The notes: generated by a model from the letters alone, not told the origin. DNA of 64,000 nt from Puccinia triticina (GCF_026914185.1 NC_070568.1:2686001-2750000), one strand, 5' to 3'. Numbered from the stretch's first letter, positions 44,431-55,780 are shown. Numbers and translations are program-made.

Positions 44431-46050
44431 GCTGTAGCCACACGTTGTGCTGCTTCATGTTGGCAGCTTCTTTTAGCTCGGCATCCTTCCAATTCGTTGA
44501 CTTGTCAGAGCACATCGCTTGTTTGTGATTAGCCGGGTCCGCTGATACTGTTGTATGAAACAGTTGTTGACAACTATAATTACAAATTTTAGCCGGATCA
44601 ATGCTGCTATTTATTTGTGTTGGATGCCTTGGGCCAATGACTTTGATGACTCTGGTCAAATTTGAGGGTTCAACTATGGAGCTGTCTTGATCTTGACCGC
44701 CCCGCTCCTCGACATCTTCCGGTTTGTCTTGATCCTCCAGACGCGGGCCCAGGACGTCATGCCCAAGGATTTGATTGATTTCGTCCTCTTCCTCTCGCTC
44801 CTCATCCTCAGCTTGTTGATGTTCTGCAATTTGATCTTCCTCCGAGAAGGTAACGGTTCCTCTGCGGTGAAAGACGGTAGTTTGTTGACACCAAGGGCGT
44901 TAAGACTTTTGTGCATTGCTGCACACTGCGGAAAGGTGTCTTCATCAAAGTGTACTTGCTTGGATGTTACAATTGATCTGTCCTTGGGTCAATAGATTTG
45001 ATAGGAGGAGAAATCGTTATCATAGCCCAGCATCAACCTGTCCCACGCTATGGATCCAAATTTTTGTTCTTGATTTTGCTTCGGCTTGACAATCCACGCA
45101 CGGCATCCGAATGGCCTGAAGAACTTTAGATTTGGTTTCAATTGAAACATAAGTTTGATGGGGGAGGCTCGACTTTTAGATAGCAAAGGTAGGCTGTTTG
45201 TTGTGGCAGTAGCCGACTTAACCGCTTCCCCCCACCATTCCGGGGCCATGTTGGCCTGCATCATTTGAGTTCGAGTCATTTTGATGACAGTGCAATTAGC
45301 CCGTTCCGCGAAGCCATTGTGCTGCAGGGTGTAAGGTGGCGACACGTGATGTTGGATACCAGCCTCCTTCAAGATCTTGGACAGGTTCTTGCTCACAAAC
45401 TCGCCTCCGCCGTCCGTAATCAATCTCTTGACGGATTTGCCGGTTTGATTTTTGAAGAATTTCTTGTACTCCAGAATGGCTGCCATCGCTCCGCTCTTTT
45501 CCTTCAAGATTTCTGTGTGTATGTAGCCGGAATATTGATCAACAATGGTCAGAAAATACCGGGCCCCGTTGTTGGTAGCTGGAGCTATTGGTCCAACCAA
45601 GTCTGCGCGCACGGTGTGCAGCGGCTCAGTTGCTGCCTTAAAGTGATTGTTGAAAGGGAGGCGAGTGATCTTTCCCTTCATACAGGCGTTGCAGGCCTTC
45701 GTCTCTGAGGAAGATAGAGTTCTACCAAGCATTGTTTTGATGCGCTTCCTGCTCGCGTGACCCATGCGGCGATGCCAAAGATCGAACTTGCTTGTCTTTG
45801 ACAAAGGAGCTGCCTCCATGAGATTTGCCATTGGTCGGTCTTGCAGATCCCGTAAGCCTACAATCTTGAAGATAAAATTTGAGGTGTCAACTGTAAGAGC
45901 ACTCAAATCGTCAATTTTCACTTCGAATCCACTTGGCGATGGTGTGATAGCTGCTCGATTTTCCATCAGTTGCGCGAATGAGATGAGGCTTTGAGTAAGG
46001 TTTGGGACATAGAGGGCGTCCTTAAGGAGGATGGTGGCCCCATTTGAGAA
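44431..46050 (-). pseudogene. Copia integrase part of pol
   Basis: The zinc-binding HHCC region (DLWHRRMGHASRKRI, ACNACMKGKITRLPF) precedes the core with intact catalytic residues: D in FLTIVDQYSG, D in RLITDGGGEF, E in HNGFAERAN. The C-terminal GKR-like block (FGCRAWIVKPK, then MLGYDNDFSSYQIY) ends at TGA 44989-44991, after which the frame goes on PKDRSIVTSKQVHFDED. The TGA fits a CGA arginine codon mutated at CpG. Another TGA near 46050 separates it from protease. Confidence 0.9.
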
Positions 46051-47107
46051 TCAGAGGGTTGCATTGCCCTTAGCAACAGCAAACATTTCTTTCTGATCCC
46101 ATTTGTTGCCGGTGGCAATGCTGACCCGCACCGGTGTGGACGTGTCAAACAGGTCGAAAGAATTCAGCATATGGTGACTTGCGCCTGAGTCGAGAACCAT
46201 GCGCAGACGCTTGCTATCACCATTGATACCCGTCAAGTATCCAAAGGCAGGGCGAAAAATGTTGGCCAAAGAATTTCCTTCGGATGCCGCAGTTGTTACA
46301 AGGCCAGTTGGAGGATTTTGGCGTGATTTCTTGTAGAGGCCGGGGTGTAGAGTCCAGCACTCCTCCTCAGGGTGGCCAGAGAGCGGATTGTGCTTGTGGT
46401 CTTGGCAGGCATTTGGATTTGGGCGGCGCTTTCTGGGATTATTGCCCCTGTTCGCGAATTGTGAGGCTTGCGTGGCAAGTGCCATGGAGGAATTGCCAAA
46501 GGTAACTTCGCCACGATCCATGGTAGCCGTGACAGCATCATGGTGCGCTATGTCACGCAGCTTTGCAATTATATGCTTGGGATTCGCTAAGAGCTTGGCG
46601 TTGCTGATGAGAGTCTCCATTAAAGACGGTCGTTTCTTCGAAATTCGGGCAATTATAGTGCAGCTAAGGATGGTTGCGAGGACGTCTAGACCCATGGCGG
46701 CGAATTCCGCAAGCATGGCTTTGAGCTGAGTGATATACCGATTGATGTCGTTATCATACTGGATATCCTCCCATTTGCGCCACACCTGATAGATGGCCAG
46801 CACAGTCGAAGAAGCGTACTTGTTTTTGAGCTCCTTCCAGATAGCAAAGGAGTCGTGGATATTCGCGTTGGTGATGATGTGATTGTAAATATCATCCTCA
46901 ACATAACCGCTGAGAATAGCCGCGGCTCGAATATATTCTTGCTTCAGCTCCTGCGTTGCGTTCGCCAGAAGCGGCTGCTCAATGCATTTGAGCAGACTCT
47001 TCACTGCTAGGTACGTCTTAACTTTTCTTTGCCAGATAGGAAAGTTATTTCCGTTGAAGGTAGGGCATTTAAAAAGATCCTGTTCTTTGCTCAAGGAGTT
47101 GTTTACG
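46051..47107 (-). pseudogene. Copia gag and protease, 5' part displaced by a TIR element
   Basis: From the TIR-element boundary the frame reads NSLSKEQDLFKCPTFNG and FPIWQRKVKTYLAVK (gag), through KYASSTVLAIYQVWRKWEDI, a CCHC-like block (CQDHKHNPLSGHPEEEC) and the aspartic protease motif MVLDSGASHHML. The first 18 or so residues of gag (MAGTRQTPEASTSATASAA) lie on the other side of the insert at 49782-49727. Removing the insert and one 9-bp duplication joins them in frame. Confidence 0.88.
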
Positions 47108-47570
47108 GGGGGGTAGAATTTTACAACCCTTCTTTTACAAGTCATAAGCCTTGTAAATTGCATCCATTGTGAAATTATGACAAGCTGGGAGGCATTCATA
47201 ATTTTCCACACCTCCTCCCATATTTTCCACCATTGTAAAACAAGCATTTTAAAAGATACGTTGTAATTTTTTTGTCCAACGGACTGAAATGTAATTTCAC
47301 AAGTGATTCTCTTGCAATGATCTCCCTTGTAAAAAATAAGCCCCGCAAAATAGCGTGTGGGGCCAAAAAACTTCAAATTCACAAGGCTTCACTTACAAGG
47401 GATGTATTTTTGCCTTCACAACGGTCGCAAAATTCTCACCAGGCAAAAGAAAATGTGAAATTTACGAGCCATATAAAAATTTGCAAGTGATAAATTGCAA
47501 AGCGCCAAACATGGAGAAACAAAAAATAAAAAAGAGACCACGGATACCCAATAGCCAAACCCTGCCATCC

Positions 47571-49130
47571 CTAACCAAATTTAGCTTTACAAAGCCTTGA
47601 CTCCCTGGAGGCTTTTTGTTTGCGACCTCCCACTTGTTCCGATCCAGATGTCGCACTGACACTCTCTTGGGGCTCACAGGCAGCACCCCTGGGCTTTGTT
47701 TGAGCCATGGAAACCTCAGTGGCCTCCAAAGATGCCCCATCAAGTACCTTCTTATCTGCCGCCGCCTCGATTTGCTGATCTTTGACTGTTGATACAGCTG
47801 GCCTCAACGGTTGCTTGGACTTTCTTGAAGTGGAGTACCCGGTCCACTTTGTCCAGCGTGGTCGAGATGATTGAGTGGTCATCGTGGAAGAGCTTGGACA
47901 ACATCGGCGTGACTTTGAAGTCGTCCCTCAACCCTAGGGAGCGCAGTAGCCGGGTATGCCGGATCCGGGAGATCGTGGTCCCATTGGCTTTGGTCGATTG
48001 GCCATCCTCGTACTCAATCAAGACCTGGAACCCGGAATTGCAGTTGTATCCTTGCTATTCGTTCTGGCATATCTGATGGATCCTCAGCACTCCGCTACGG
48101 AACTGGACGTCCGAGCGCGCGCCCTGGAGCCACCATGGCCATCGTCTATTCTTCGAGGTAGCTTGGACAGCCTCCCAGGGTACTGAGATCGGGGCAAAGA
48201 CGATTTTATTCGCTAGTGCCCGTAAGACCAGACGCACCTTTCGCCGCATCTGGACCTGGGCATTCTGGTTCTGGGCAACAGATGTGCGCAGGTCAGCGGG
48301 GGTGGAGATACAGACGGGATCCGCGGGCCGTTGGTCATACTTGAAGACCACCGTAAACGGGAACGGGACAACATCGGCGCGGCCAAAGAAGGTGGTCACG
48401 CCGACAAGATCGGCCGCATTATGCGGCTTCCAGAAACAGTTGGGCCCGGTGAACTTGCTCCGGATAACGCTCTGTATTGCGAGCGCTTTTGGGTCTGCCC
48501 GGTGGCCCGCTTGGCCTGCAGCTCGGCCGTACCTCTCTGCACCAAGCCCCTCGAATAGTCGCACATTCTCAACCAGTCGTTCCCCATGAGTTCCGTCAAA
48601 ATTGACCAGACAAGGCGCTCCCGGAACCTCTTCCCACCATCGCAAGCGCTTCCCTTTGGCCATCCGGTACTCGGGCATGCCCAAAATCCTAAACCCATTG
48701 GAGTAAGATATCGTCACAAGAACAGAACACACATTGAGACTCACAGCACACAAAGACTCTCGTCCCAAACTCGCCGGATCACTTCCTTCCGGAAATCAAA
48801 ATTGGCCGAAAACAAGCTCTTGTCAATCTGGAGGTCTCGGTTAAAGGAGCTGATGAGTCGCTGTACCCTCTTGGAATGGATGTTGAGTAGATAAATCTGG
48901 AAGAACACATAGAGAAATAGTCAGTCAGTGGATGGTGTCAGCAATGTGCTCGATGTTTGGAGTGCGCACAAGCGTCGTCCAGATCAGAAGTGTTGATCCA
49001 AACAGCAGTTCCTGGAAATGGATGATTGCCGAGCCCGCGCCGACGACGCTGCACAATAGAAGGAGGCGATGGTCAGCAAAAAGCCAGATGTGATATGGGC
49101 GAGGCTGCAGACCTGAGCAAAAGACAGAAC
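47571..49130 (-). pseudogene. Captured multi-exon gene piece, unrecognised
   Basis: On the minus strand exon-like blocks occur in order: a hydrophobic stretch ([20 protein letters not shown], about 49.0 kb), then QIYLLNIHSKRVQRLISSFN and DFRKEVIRRVWDE (about 48.8 kb), a GTGAGT to AG intron, then RILGMPEYRMAKGKRLRWW, CLVNFDGTHGERLVENVRLF and GRADVVPFPFTVVFKYDQ (48.1-48.7 kb), and finally IEYEDGQSTKANGTTISRI (about 48.0 kb). Codon-like composition and conserved-looking blocks argue for a real host protein, maybe with a membrane segment, but I do not recognise it. The last part (47571-47882) is low-complexity. Confidence 0.45.
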
Positions 49131-49139
49131 TTGGTGTTT

Positions 49140-49232
49140 GTCGAGACACAGCTCGCCATTTGCATAGACATTTGGATGGAACATTTTCAAGAGGAATTTC
49201 ACCATCGGGGCTGGTGGTGATCAAATCAATCA
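49140..49232 (-). pseudogene. Captured exon of a ubiquitin-conjugating enzyme (E2)
   Basis: The minus-strand frame reads [20 protein letters not shown] followed by [17 protein letters not shown] is the stretch around the active-site cysteine in RAD6/UBC2-type E2 enzymes, which pass ubiquitin to targets such as histone H2B. Only about 25 residues match; beyond LD the frame reads KHQVLSFAQ, unlike an E2, so it is an exon fragment. It lies inside the TIR element at 47108-49717 next to the other captured gene. Confidence 0.72.
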
Positions 49233-49841
49233 GAGAATTTGAGTGTTTGCAGTTACTCCACTATTGCGATTGGGATGAGGGAGTTATGAAGGCAGACGGC
49301 AATAGAAGGCGGAAGGACATACTTTCAAGTGGGTGGAAATCCAACGTGATCAAGGCGTTGAGGCGTGTAAATTTTGTGTGTCATGGTGAGTTGGAATACT
49401 TTTCCGGGCAAATACAGCATTGTAAAATAAAGGCTTGTAACCTGTATCCTGTAAAAATACATTTTGGGGTTCGGATGAAGAAATTCCAAAGGATGTGTCA
49501 CAAGGTTTGTGAAAAATGCAGTGTAATATTATGTAAATGCTATCTACATAGTATATTTGCATAGTATGTTTTACAATGAATAATTTACAAGGGCCAAAAC
49601 AAGTCCGAAAGCACCGGAAAAATACACATTACCGCATACATCCCATAAAATCCCAATGCATCCCTTTCACAAGGATTATGCCTTGTGAAATAAGTTTTGT
49701 AAAATTCACGGACCCGGTTGTTTACGGCAGCTGAGGCGGTAGCAGAGGTGGAAGCTTCTGGAGTTTGACGAGTACCGGCCATGGCAATCTTTTCTTAGTT
49801 GCGCTTGAGATCAAAGGTTGAAACAGCCAAGACTGTAAATC

Positions 49842-50608
49842 TGTTAAGTTTGACACAACTAAGATATTTATTTCTTTTGTTAGAACTAATGCGGATTGCA
49901 TAATAAAGATAAAGGAAATAACAAAACAAGGATAACTAATGTACCTAAGAGCAGATTTGCTTGGGTACTAGTGAATGAAGAAACTGGCTGCTGTGCAGCT
50001 GCGGAATTGAATGATCTGCTGGTGAAGACTGTAGTCTTCATCAGTGAAAGCGCTCCCTTATAGCGGAGAGCAAGGTAAGATTTCTCTTACTTTAGCTTGA
50101 TGAGCCTGAAGCAATAGTATTGCCAATACGTGCTGCGAGAGTACCGAAGCTGCTAATGTCAATTTCTGGTAGCATATTTGACTTATCAGTTCAGTACCTG
50201 GGCGGCTAAGGGCGCAACAGTGATGGACTTACCTCTGTTTGCGGAGTTACAGATCCTATCACAAAGGCTGGAACCTAAACGGTCTGGTTGGGCGTTGGGT
50301 GGAAGTGTGCTGTAACATTAGACAGAAAGTCTAGTCAGCTACACTTCTCCTACCTGTGGCAATCCCAATCAGCAAGCTTACCTTGTAGGTTGCTTGGCGT
50401 GTTTGGGTTGCTTGGGCTCTGCGTTGGGTGATGATGTGGCTAAAAGGAAAGGGGCAGAGGAATTAGCTTTTGCTTGTTCCATCCACCTGGGAGCTACATG
50501 CATATTGCATGTGCCTGAGAGTCGCGCCGGCTTACCTTGGTCCCTGGTAGGGTTAGGTTTAATAGCCTTGCGCTTCCATTGATTTGGGGTTGACCCTGAA
50601 TCCTGACA
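49842..50608 (-). repeat. 5' LTR of the copia element
   Basis: TGTTAAGTTTGACACAAC to TCCTGACA. Compared with the 3' LTR it has lost several CpG sites to TG or CA (CTCTGTTTGC for CTCCGTTTGC, ATTTGACTTA for ATTCGACTTA). The gag start codon is at 49782, 60 bases inside. Confidence 0.93.
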
Positions 50609-50659
50609 TTTTTGAACTGGAATCAGGTCATCACAACACCTCGAGGGGGGGATATCTAA

Positions 50660-52129
50660 GATGTAGATACAGGTTTCTCAAAATCCATCCCACTTTCAAT
50701 ATGATTAAAGAAATTATACTCGGGGTGGGGGGTAAATGTTGAGCAAGAAATGAGGACAGAAAACACAGCCTTGAAGACCAGCTTGCACAAAGCTGCAGTG
50801 TGGATATGGCAGGATTTGCTTTTATGTTACTATTTATGCACTATATTAGACAATCAAGAGACTCAAAGGAAAAGGAAGACACACTCTGATACCTCATCCT
50901 TTGCATTAAGATGTATGTTTTTTGGGTGCATCTTTTTTTGAGAGTGTGTGTCAAAGAGACAGAGAGGTGTCATAGACATTGGGTAACCAAGATTAAAGGA
51001 AAAAAAAACAATAGTGTTTTTGTGTGTGCTTGTGTGTTTAAAGGAAATAGAACAACAATGATGATTCGAGACAAGAATAGTAACAACAACAAGGATACAA
51101 AAAAACCTGATATTCAGGGAGCAGCAACAAGAGAAGATACAATTCCCAACCCAGACAGAGAGAGAGAACAAAGAAGAGGATTAATTGTGAAAAGTTGGAT
51201 GCTGATTTTCAAGATTGTGGAGGTTATGGTCGAGCTGGATATGGTTGGAGTCAAAGCCGAGAGGAGAAGCGAGGGAGCTAGACCTTCCGCTAAACCTGCG
51301 CATTTTGCCAAGGGCTTTCTTGGAGCATTTGACGGGAGTGATGATGCTGTCGTTGAAAGGGTTGTTGTTGCTGTTGTTGTTTGTATGGGGATTGATGGCA
51401 TGAGGAGCAGGAGGAGGAGGGGCTGGTCGTGGGAATTTGGGGGCTGGAGAACAGGAGGAGGAAGACTGGACGTAGAACTCATCATCAGCGGATGAGTGCA
51501 AGTTCCTGTGGGGAACACAGTAGCCAATGGGTTGTTGTTGGACAGGGTCGGCGCGCAGCCTGGGCGACTTGAAGAAAAAAGGGGTTCGCATGCTTTCTTC
51601 CGCTCAATGGCCAGGGTATGTACCTGCGCCGTATCATGGCAGCAAGTCTTGAATGAATTCTTCTTGCTCTATTGGTGTGTCCAATTCCGCGCATGTACTT
51701 GGAAGGCTGTATGCATGTTGTGTGGTGCACGACGCGAAGTTGAGTCACGAGTGACCAATGGCCAACACGACTTGCAAGTCGGATGGATACAAATGAAATT
51801 TGGAAGAATTTGGACGGAACTTGGCTGCTTTTGACAACCAGAAATTCTGTTCCCAATGGCAAAAAGCGCCGGCGCTATTGGAAGGAAGACCCTGATGCTA
51901 TCCAGACAGACTGGAAGACGGCGGTCTCACAAAGAGTCCTTGTTCCTTCTGTGGCGTTCTCCCTTCACACCCAGGCGTGACTTGGAGGCGCATCAATCTC
52001 CAAAAATTTGAACCCATGACAAGTGGAGGGTGCGTTGGGTATTTAAATGAGTGGAAAATAGAGGTTTCCCCCCCAGGGGATCCGGTTTCGTCCTACCCCC
52101 TCCCTGGAGCGCGCTAATGATCATTTGAT
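50660..52129. other. H1 interior with unrecognised exon-like pieces
   Basis: A minus-strand frame (51181-51591) is rich in Ser, Pro and Asn with a basic patch (KCSKKALGKMRRFSG), and a plus-strand frame at 51783-51980 has KNLDGTWLL and KKRRRYWKEDPDAIQTDW. Neither has a domain I know. They may be captured host gene pieces; nothing else is supported. Confidence 0.3.
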
Positions 52130-52322
52130 TAGGCCCCCCTTGAAATTCAATTTGACCGGCCCACTTTTGCTTGTTGCTGTGGCACAAGCTGGAGGGTCAA
52201 TCTGAGGTGGCCTACGGGGTATTTGGGGATTATTTTCAACTTGTTATGTGATTTTTACTAATGATTACAGGCAAAAACCATGATCTTATCTTCTGTGTTT
52301 CTGTGATTTTAATAAACTTGGA

Positions 52323-53460
52323 TAAAATTAATATAATTAAATTTAAGAGGGGCCTGCTAAATCAGGGGTGTTGAATCCCTCAAAGGCATCGTGAAAAAGC
52401 AGAGGATTTAGGTACCTGAAACACACTGGGGCCTGTGAACAGGGGTGGTTTAAATCCCAGCAAAGAATGGCGTAGAATCTCAAGAGAAGGGGCTTAAACT
52501 TACTAGTAAAAAGCCCTTAGGGTCTTGAGGTTCTGCAGGATAGAAACTGGGCAGTTGGAAGCACTTGAAGAAGGTGATTCTGAATGCTGGATGGAAACTG
52601 TGCAGTTTCTGGCGAAAAAATGAGGCTAAAGATAACTACTAAGGGTCTTACCAGGCTGGAAACAGGCTATTGAGCACATGTTGAAGGCGGGTAAAATATA
52701 ATAGTGTAAATAAGCATGGAGAATCTCCTTTTGGGCGGAGAAAGAGCCCTTTTTATAGCCAAGGCAGGCCTCCAGGGGCGCCCAGGGGACATGGGGACAC
52801 TTTCTGAGGCAAATTGGCTGCGCAGGAGGGCGCTGATGGTCGTGGAACCTTGTGACTTGGATACAAGGGTTGCCAAGGACCAATTGCATAGGTTCTGCGT
52901 AATTTTATACCATCTTTACCACGTCATAGGGGCTGGTTGGGGGGTTGTGTGACACTTATTTCCGTGGAAATGTGCCACAGAATGCACTAGAACTGGATTC
53001 TGGGGAGTTGTACACGTGTAAGCAGTGATTAATACATGTCCTGGAGGCGCTCATTGAATGCTCCAGCTCATTTGACCCATTCTACATATTTACTACATGT
53101 GTAGGTCATGTGTGCTGAGGCGTAGGAGGAAGCTAGGGCGCCTTCTATGCTCTCCTGCACACGCTACAAGGGGTATTCTGGTCTGGTAAGACGTGTAAGG
53201 TGTCCATATTTGATGACGTGGTAATTATACCTCATCTAGCTGTAAATTACATGTGTGTGGTACGTGTAACACATGTAATATTCCTATTGGGGCGTGTTCT
53301 GGCCCATTCTTGGTTACTGGTAACCCAGGCGCTTTGGTTGCGGGCTGGTTTATGCATTATGCACATGTGTACACCACGCGTGGGGGCTTGAGCTCCAGGC
53401 AACAGGGGTCTTGAGCGTAACAAAGCCTGCGGCACCGCCAAGCCGTAGGTGCAAGTGGGG
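52323..53460 (+). mobile_element. Right part of the family B LTR split by H1
   Basis: From TAAAATTAATATAATT the match to the 22131 LTR goes through GAGGGGCCTG, GGGGCCTGTGAACAGG, TTTTGGGCGGAGAAAG and GGGGCGTGTTCTGGCCC. It fades near 53400-53460; the expected AGCTGACA end was not found, so the right end is truncated or diverged. Confidence 0.8.
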
Positions 53461-54796
53461 CTTACAACTAACAACAACATTCTTGCGTGAGAGAATCTCA
53501 AAAATAACCGTAGGGTACCTTTATTACAAATTATAAAATATTCAACTCACTCCCCAATATCCTTAATCTATTCAAGCTGAGCGCTGCCATCTTAGCTCCA
53601 ATCCTACATAGGTAGCTTCTCACCATTTTCTTTTGTTATTTTTCTATCTTTTTCTAAAAACAGTGTCTTTTGAATCTCTTGTCGGCCCTTTAAGGTTTTC
53701 TCTTCTGCCTAATTAAATCCCAATTTGGCATTTGGTGATTGGAGATTAATGCCATACCCCTCTAATTGAGAAATGCACGTGAAAGAATGAATTATGTACA
53801 TGACTGAGAGAGGGACCAAGCAAAACAATAAAGAGATTGATGAATAAAACAAAGAGATTGACAACAACAAACAACAGAGATCAACAAGCAAGAAAACACC
53901 AGAGGTTGACAAACAAAGATGCAGATTGTTTCAAGAAGCTTCTCAGTTGAGCTCCATCCTTGTTTGGCCCTCCATTATCGGCGTTGGAAAGCAATTGTAT
54001 GATTTTCGTTTGTCAGGAAAGCTATGAGGAATGTCTTTGGAGTAAGATTCATTTTGGCAATCAGACAACATACAGCCTGAATTTTTGAAAGTTCTGTCCA
54101 ATTCATCTTCTTGTGATTGAATTTTACCATTGCAAATTTGTGGTGTTTTTTGGATGATTGGGGTAGTTGATTTTGGATGATCAGAGGGGTTGTGTGTATG
54201 CGTTTGGTTGTATGTGACAGGTTTAGAGAGAGAGAGGATGGTTGAAAAAAAGAAGTGCGGTTGAGAGAAAAGTCCAAACGGTTGGAAAAAAGAGGGTGAC
54301 TTTGAAAAAAAGAAACACAGGAAAAAGCCATGGCCTTGTGAGTAAGCCGCCAAGAATCTGAAAGTTTGTCTATTTTTTTTGCGCATGAGGGGGATGGATT
54401 GCCAAGAATTTGAGTAGACAGTTTAGTTAAGAGAAATACAAGCTTCAAATCATGAAGACCAAAAAAGAACTGGTCAAAAAGTGCGGTCTGCAGGTGGTGA
54501 TGACATTGGCCACCACCCAAATTTGCAGATTCTCTCAGGCCAACATGTGCTTTTTAGTCGGAAGTCCTCTCCCTGCGGGAGAGATCTTGATGCTATGCAT
54601 CTCTCCCAGGCCAAATGGGGGCGCCCCCCCCCCCCCTGGCCACAGCAGGGACAAGGGCTTATGTTAAGTTTGCAGGGCTCTACTGTTGTCAGGTGCGCCT
54701 GGCTACAGAGCACGCGGTGTGAGAACTCCTTTGGGATGGGTTGGCAGTACTTTGAGGGGGAAATAACAATATGATATTCCAGCTAAGTAATACTAC
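53461..54796. other. Spacer with a possible minus-strand exon
   Basis: A minus-strand frame (53975-54520) contains MNWTELSKIQAVCCLIAKMN and LTPKTFLIAFLTNENH. The LTPKxFLxxFL pattern resembles the start of large multicopy rust and mushroom proteins of unknown function, but the match is from memory and weak. The hairpin plus GCCACAG plus CTTATGTTAAGTT repeat end lies at 54568-54670, with a C13 run near 54628. Confidence 0.3.
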
Positions 54797-55770
54797 TGTT
54801 ACGGGTGGTTTGAAAGACCTGCCCCTCTGTTATACTACAGAATTCTGACAACAAATTTATTTATTGTTGTGGCGTGACTTTTATGACGGAGAAAACTTGT
54901 ATGTAGTAGTCTCTATCAGACCTAGATCAGTTTTAACAAGTACAAGATGCGTATACAACCTCTATATGGCAAGATGGGCAAAGAATATAATCAAGTGAGA
55001 ATATGTTTTGTTGGGTTTTTAATGGTTTCAGCAGAGGGAAGTGATGATAAAGTGTGGTATGAGATTTCTATGTTAATGTATGATGACTGTGTCTTCCGTG
55101 ATGATGGCAAAATGATGACTGGTGACCACTGAGCTGGGGTGCCTGGGTGATGCTGGAAAAATGGTGGGAGGAGGGCCTCCTTATATATTCTTTTCTGAGT
55201 TATTTTTGCTGGTGAGGGCTGCACTCGAGGCATTTCTGCTGGTGGTGACCCTGTGGATTGCACTGCCTTCTGCAAGGGGTGCATAACTTAAACTGATGTT
55301 CCGCATGACAATGTGTGATTTGTACTTTTTAAGGCAAAGGCCGCATAGGTTGGTTGCACTGCCAAAGTGGAGGCTTTCTGACCGCATGCATCAATGTAAG
55401 GTCCGCGCAAATCTGTTGAGTTGTTAAGTGGAGGCCTAGTCAATGCAGTCTTCAACGCGCAGGTTGCGTGAGGTGATCTGTAGCTAATAGTGGAGGCCTG
55501 CCTAACTAGTAAATCTAACTATACTCTTCTGTATATGCATGCCTTTTATGATTTATATGACTTTCCACCTGGGTATGGCCTGTACTAAACCTATAATTGT
55601 AACTAACTTCTATACTAAAAGAGCTAGCTGGGTAGTTGAAGTGAGTGACTAGGGTTAAGTTTGTATGTAGAATCTATTTCTCTAGTAATATTCTATCATA
55701 TGCAAGTATTTTAGGCTGTGAGTTGAGGTTTTGGCAGTTTTTTTGCGCGCAACAGATCTGGATCACCACA
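54797..55770 (-). repeat. 3' LTR of the gypsy element
   Basis: On the plus strand it reads TGTTACGGGTGG to GATCACCACA, so it has TGT..ACA ends. It is followed on the inner side by a polypurine tract, and gypsy pol lies beyond on the minus strand. The partner LTR lies off the right edge, so the boundaries rest on the TG/CA ends and the tract. Confidence 0.65.
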
Positions 55771-55780
55771 TCCCCCCCCA
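55771..55780 (-). other. Polypurine tract of the gypsy element
   Basis: Minus strand TGGGGGGGGA sits directly next to the LTR end. Such a tract primes plus-strand DNA synthesis in LTR retrotransposons. Confidence 0.6.

Larger units (their letters stand above)
47108..49717 (-). mobile_element. Mutator/hAT-type TIR element carrying host gene pieces, 2.6 kb
   Basis: The target duplication is TTGTTTACG (47099-47107 and 49718-49726). The ends are degenerate inverted repeats of about 75 bp; shared blocks are GAATTTTACAA, TTTTACAAG or TTTCACAAG, CATAA, CCTTGT and GCAT..ATTG. A 9-bp duplication is typical of Mutator-like elements. No transposase is seen. Instead the inside holds exons of at least two host-like genes, so it is a Pack-type (gene-carrying) non-autonomous element. 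It is inserted in copia gag. Confidence 0.78.
40767..50608 (-). mobile_element. Full-length Ty1/copia element, two LTRs, nested inside H1
   Basis: LTRs at 40767-41525 (759 bp, 3' LTR) and 49842-50608 (767 bp, 5' LTR) start TGTTAAGTTTGACA and end TCCTGACA, flanked by a TTTTT duplication. Between them on the minus strand are gag, protease, integrase, RT and RNase H in copia order. Two nested insertions, a 1419-bp solo LTR and a 2610-bp TIR element, bring it from about 5.8 kb to 9.8 kb. Several in-frame stops make it inactive. I could not recognise a tRNA primer-binding site next to the 5' LTR; a short purine run (GGCGGGA) adjoins the 3' LTR. Confidence 0.93.
40085..50659 (+). pseudogene. Captured GAT-domain protein gene (LSB5/VHS-GAT type), split by copia
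   Basis: Exon 1 (about 40085-40262) reads AMRDVWEEAEIARRNARLLI then THPSETDSNEIIQ; an 83-base intron (40263-40345) follows; exon 2 (from 40346) reads GFYTKCYQSRNQLMDDIPWA and, further on, REEQLLSLLLSVNTELVNAF with QQYDEVESLAR. This is the three-helix GAT fold of VHS/GAT adaptors such as fungal LSB5, which bind ubiquitin and link endocytosis to actin. The VHS part is absent. The copia insertion (TTTTT duplication at 40762-40766 and 50609-50613) splits a run of serines; after it the frame goes on FLNWNQVITTPRGG to a stop at 50657. It is a fragment captured by Helitron H1, intron included. Confidence 0.7.
37386..52322 (-). mobile_element. Helitron H1 with captured genes and nested elements
   Basis: On the minus strand the 3' end is the hairpin GCAGC-AAA-GCTGC, CTTGGCCT and CTAG (37386-37389), and the 5' end is TCCAAGTTTATTAAAATC (ending at 52322). 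It sits exactly between the two halves of a family B LTR at an A|T site, which supports both ends. No Rep/helicase is present, so it is non-autonomous. Cargo: unrecognised exons at 37.7-38.7 kb, a GAT-domain gene at 40.1 kb, and exon-like pieces at 51-52 kb. A copia element (40767-50608) is nested inside. A second copy of its 5' end lies at 39931. Confidence 0.7.

Noticed and set aside
47272..47382. 443-codon gag frame starting at 47382
   Set aside because: The first 90 or so codons are terminal sequence of the TIR element read through into gag. The true gag start is at 49782.
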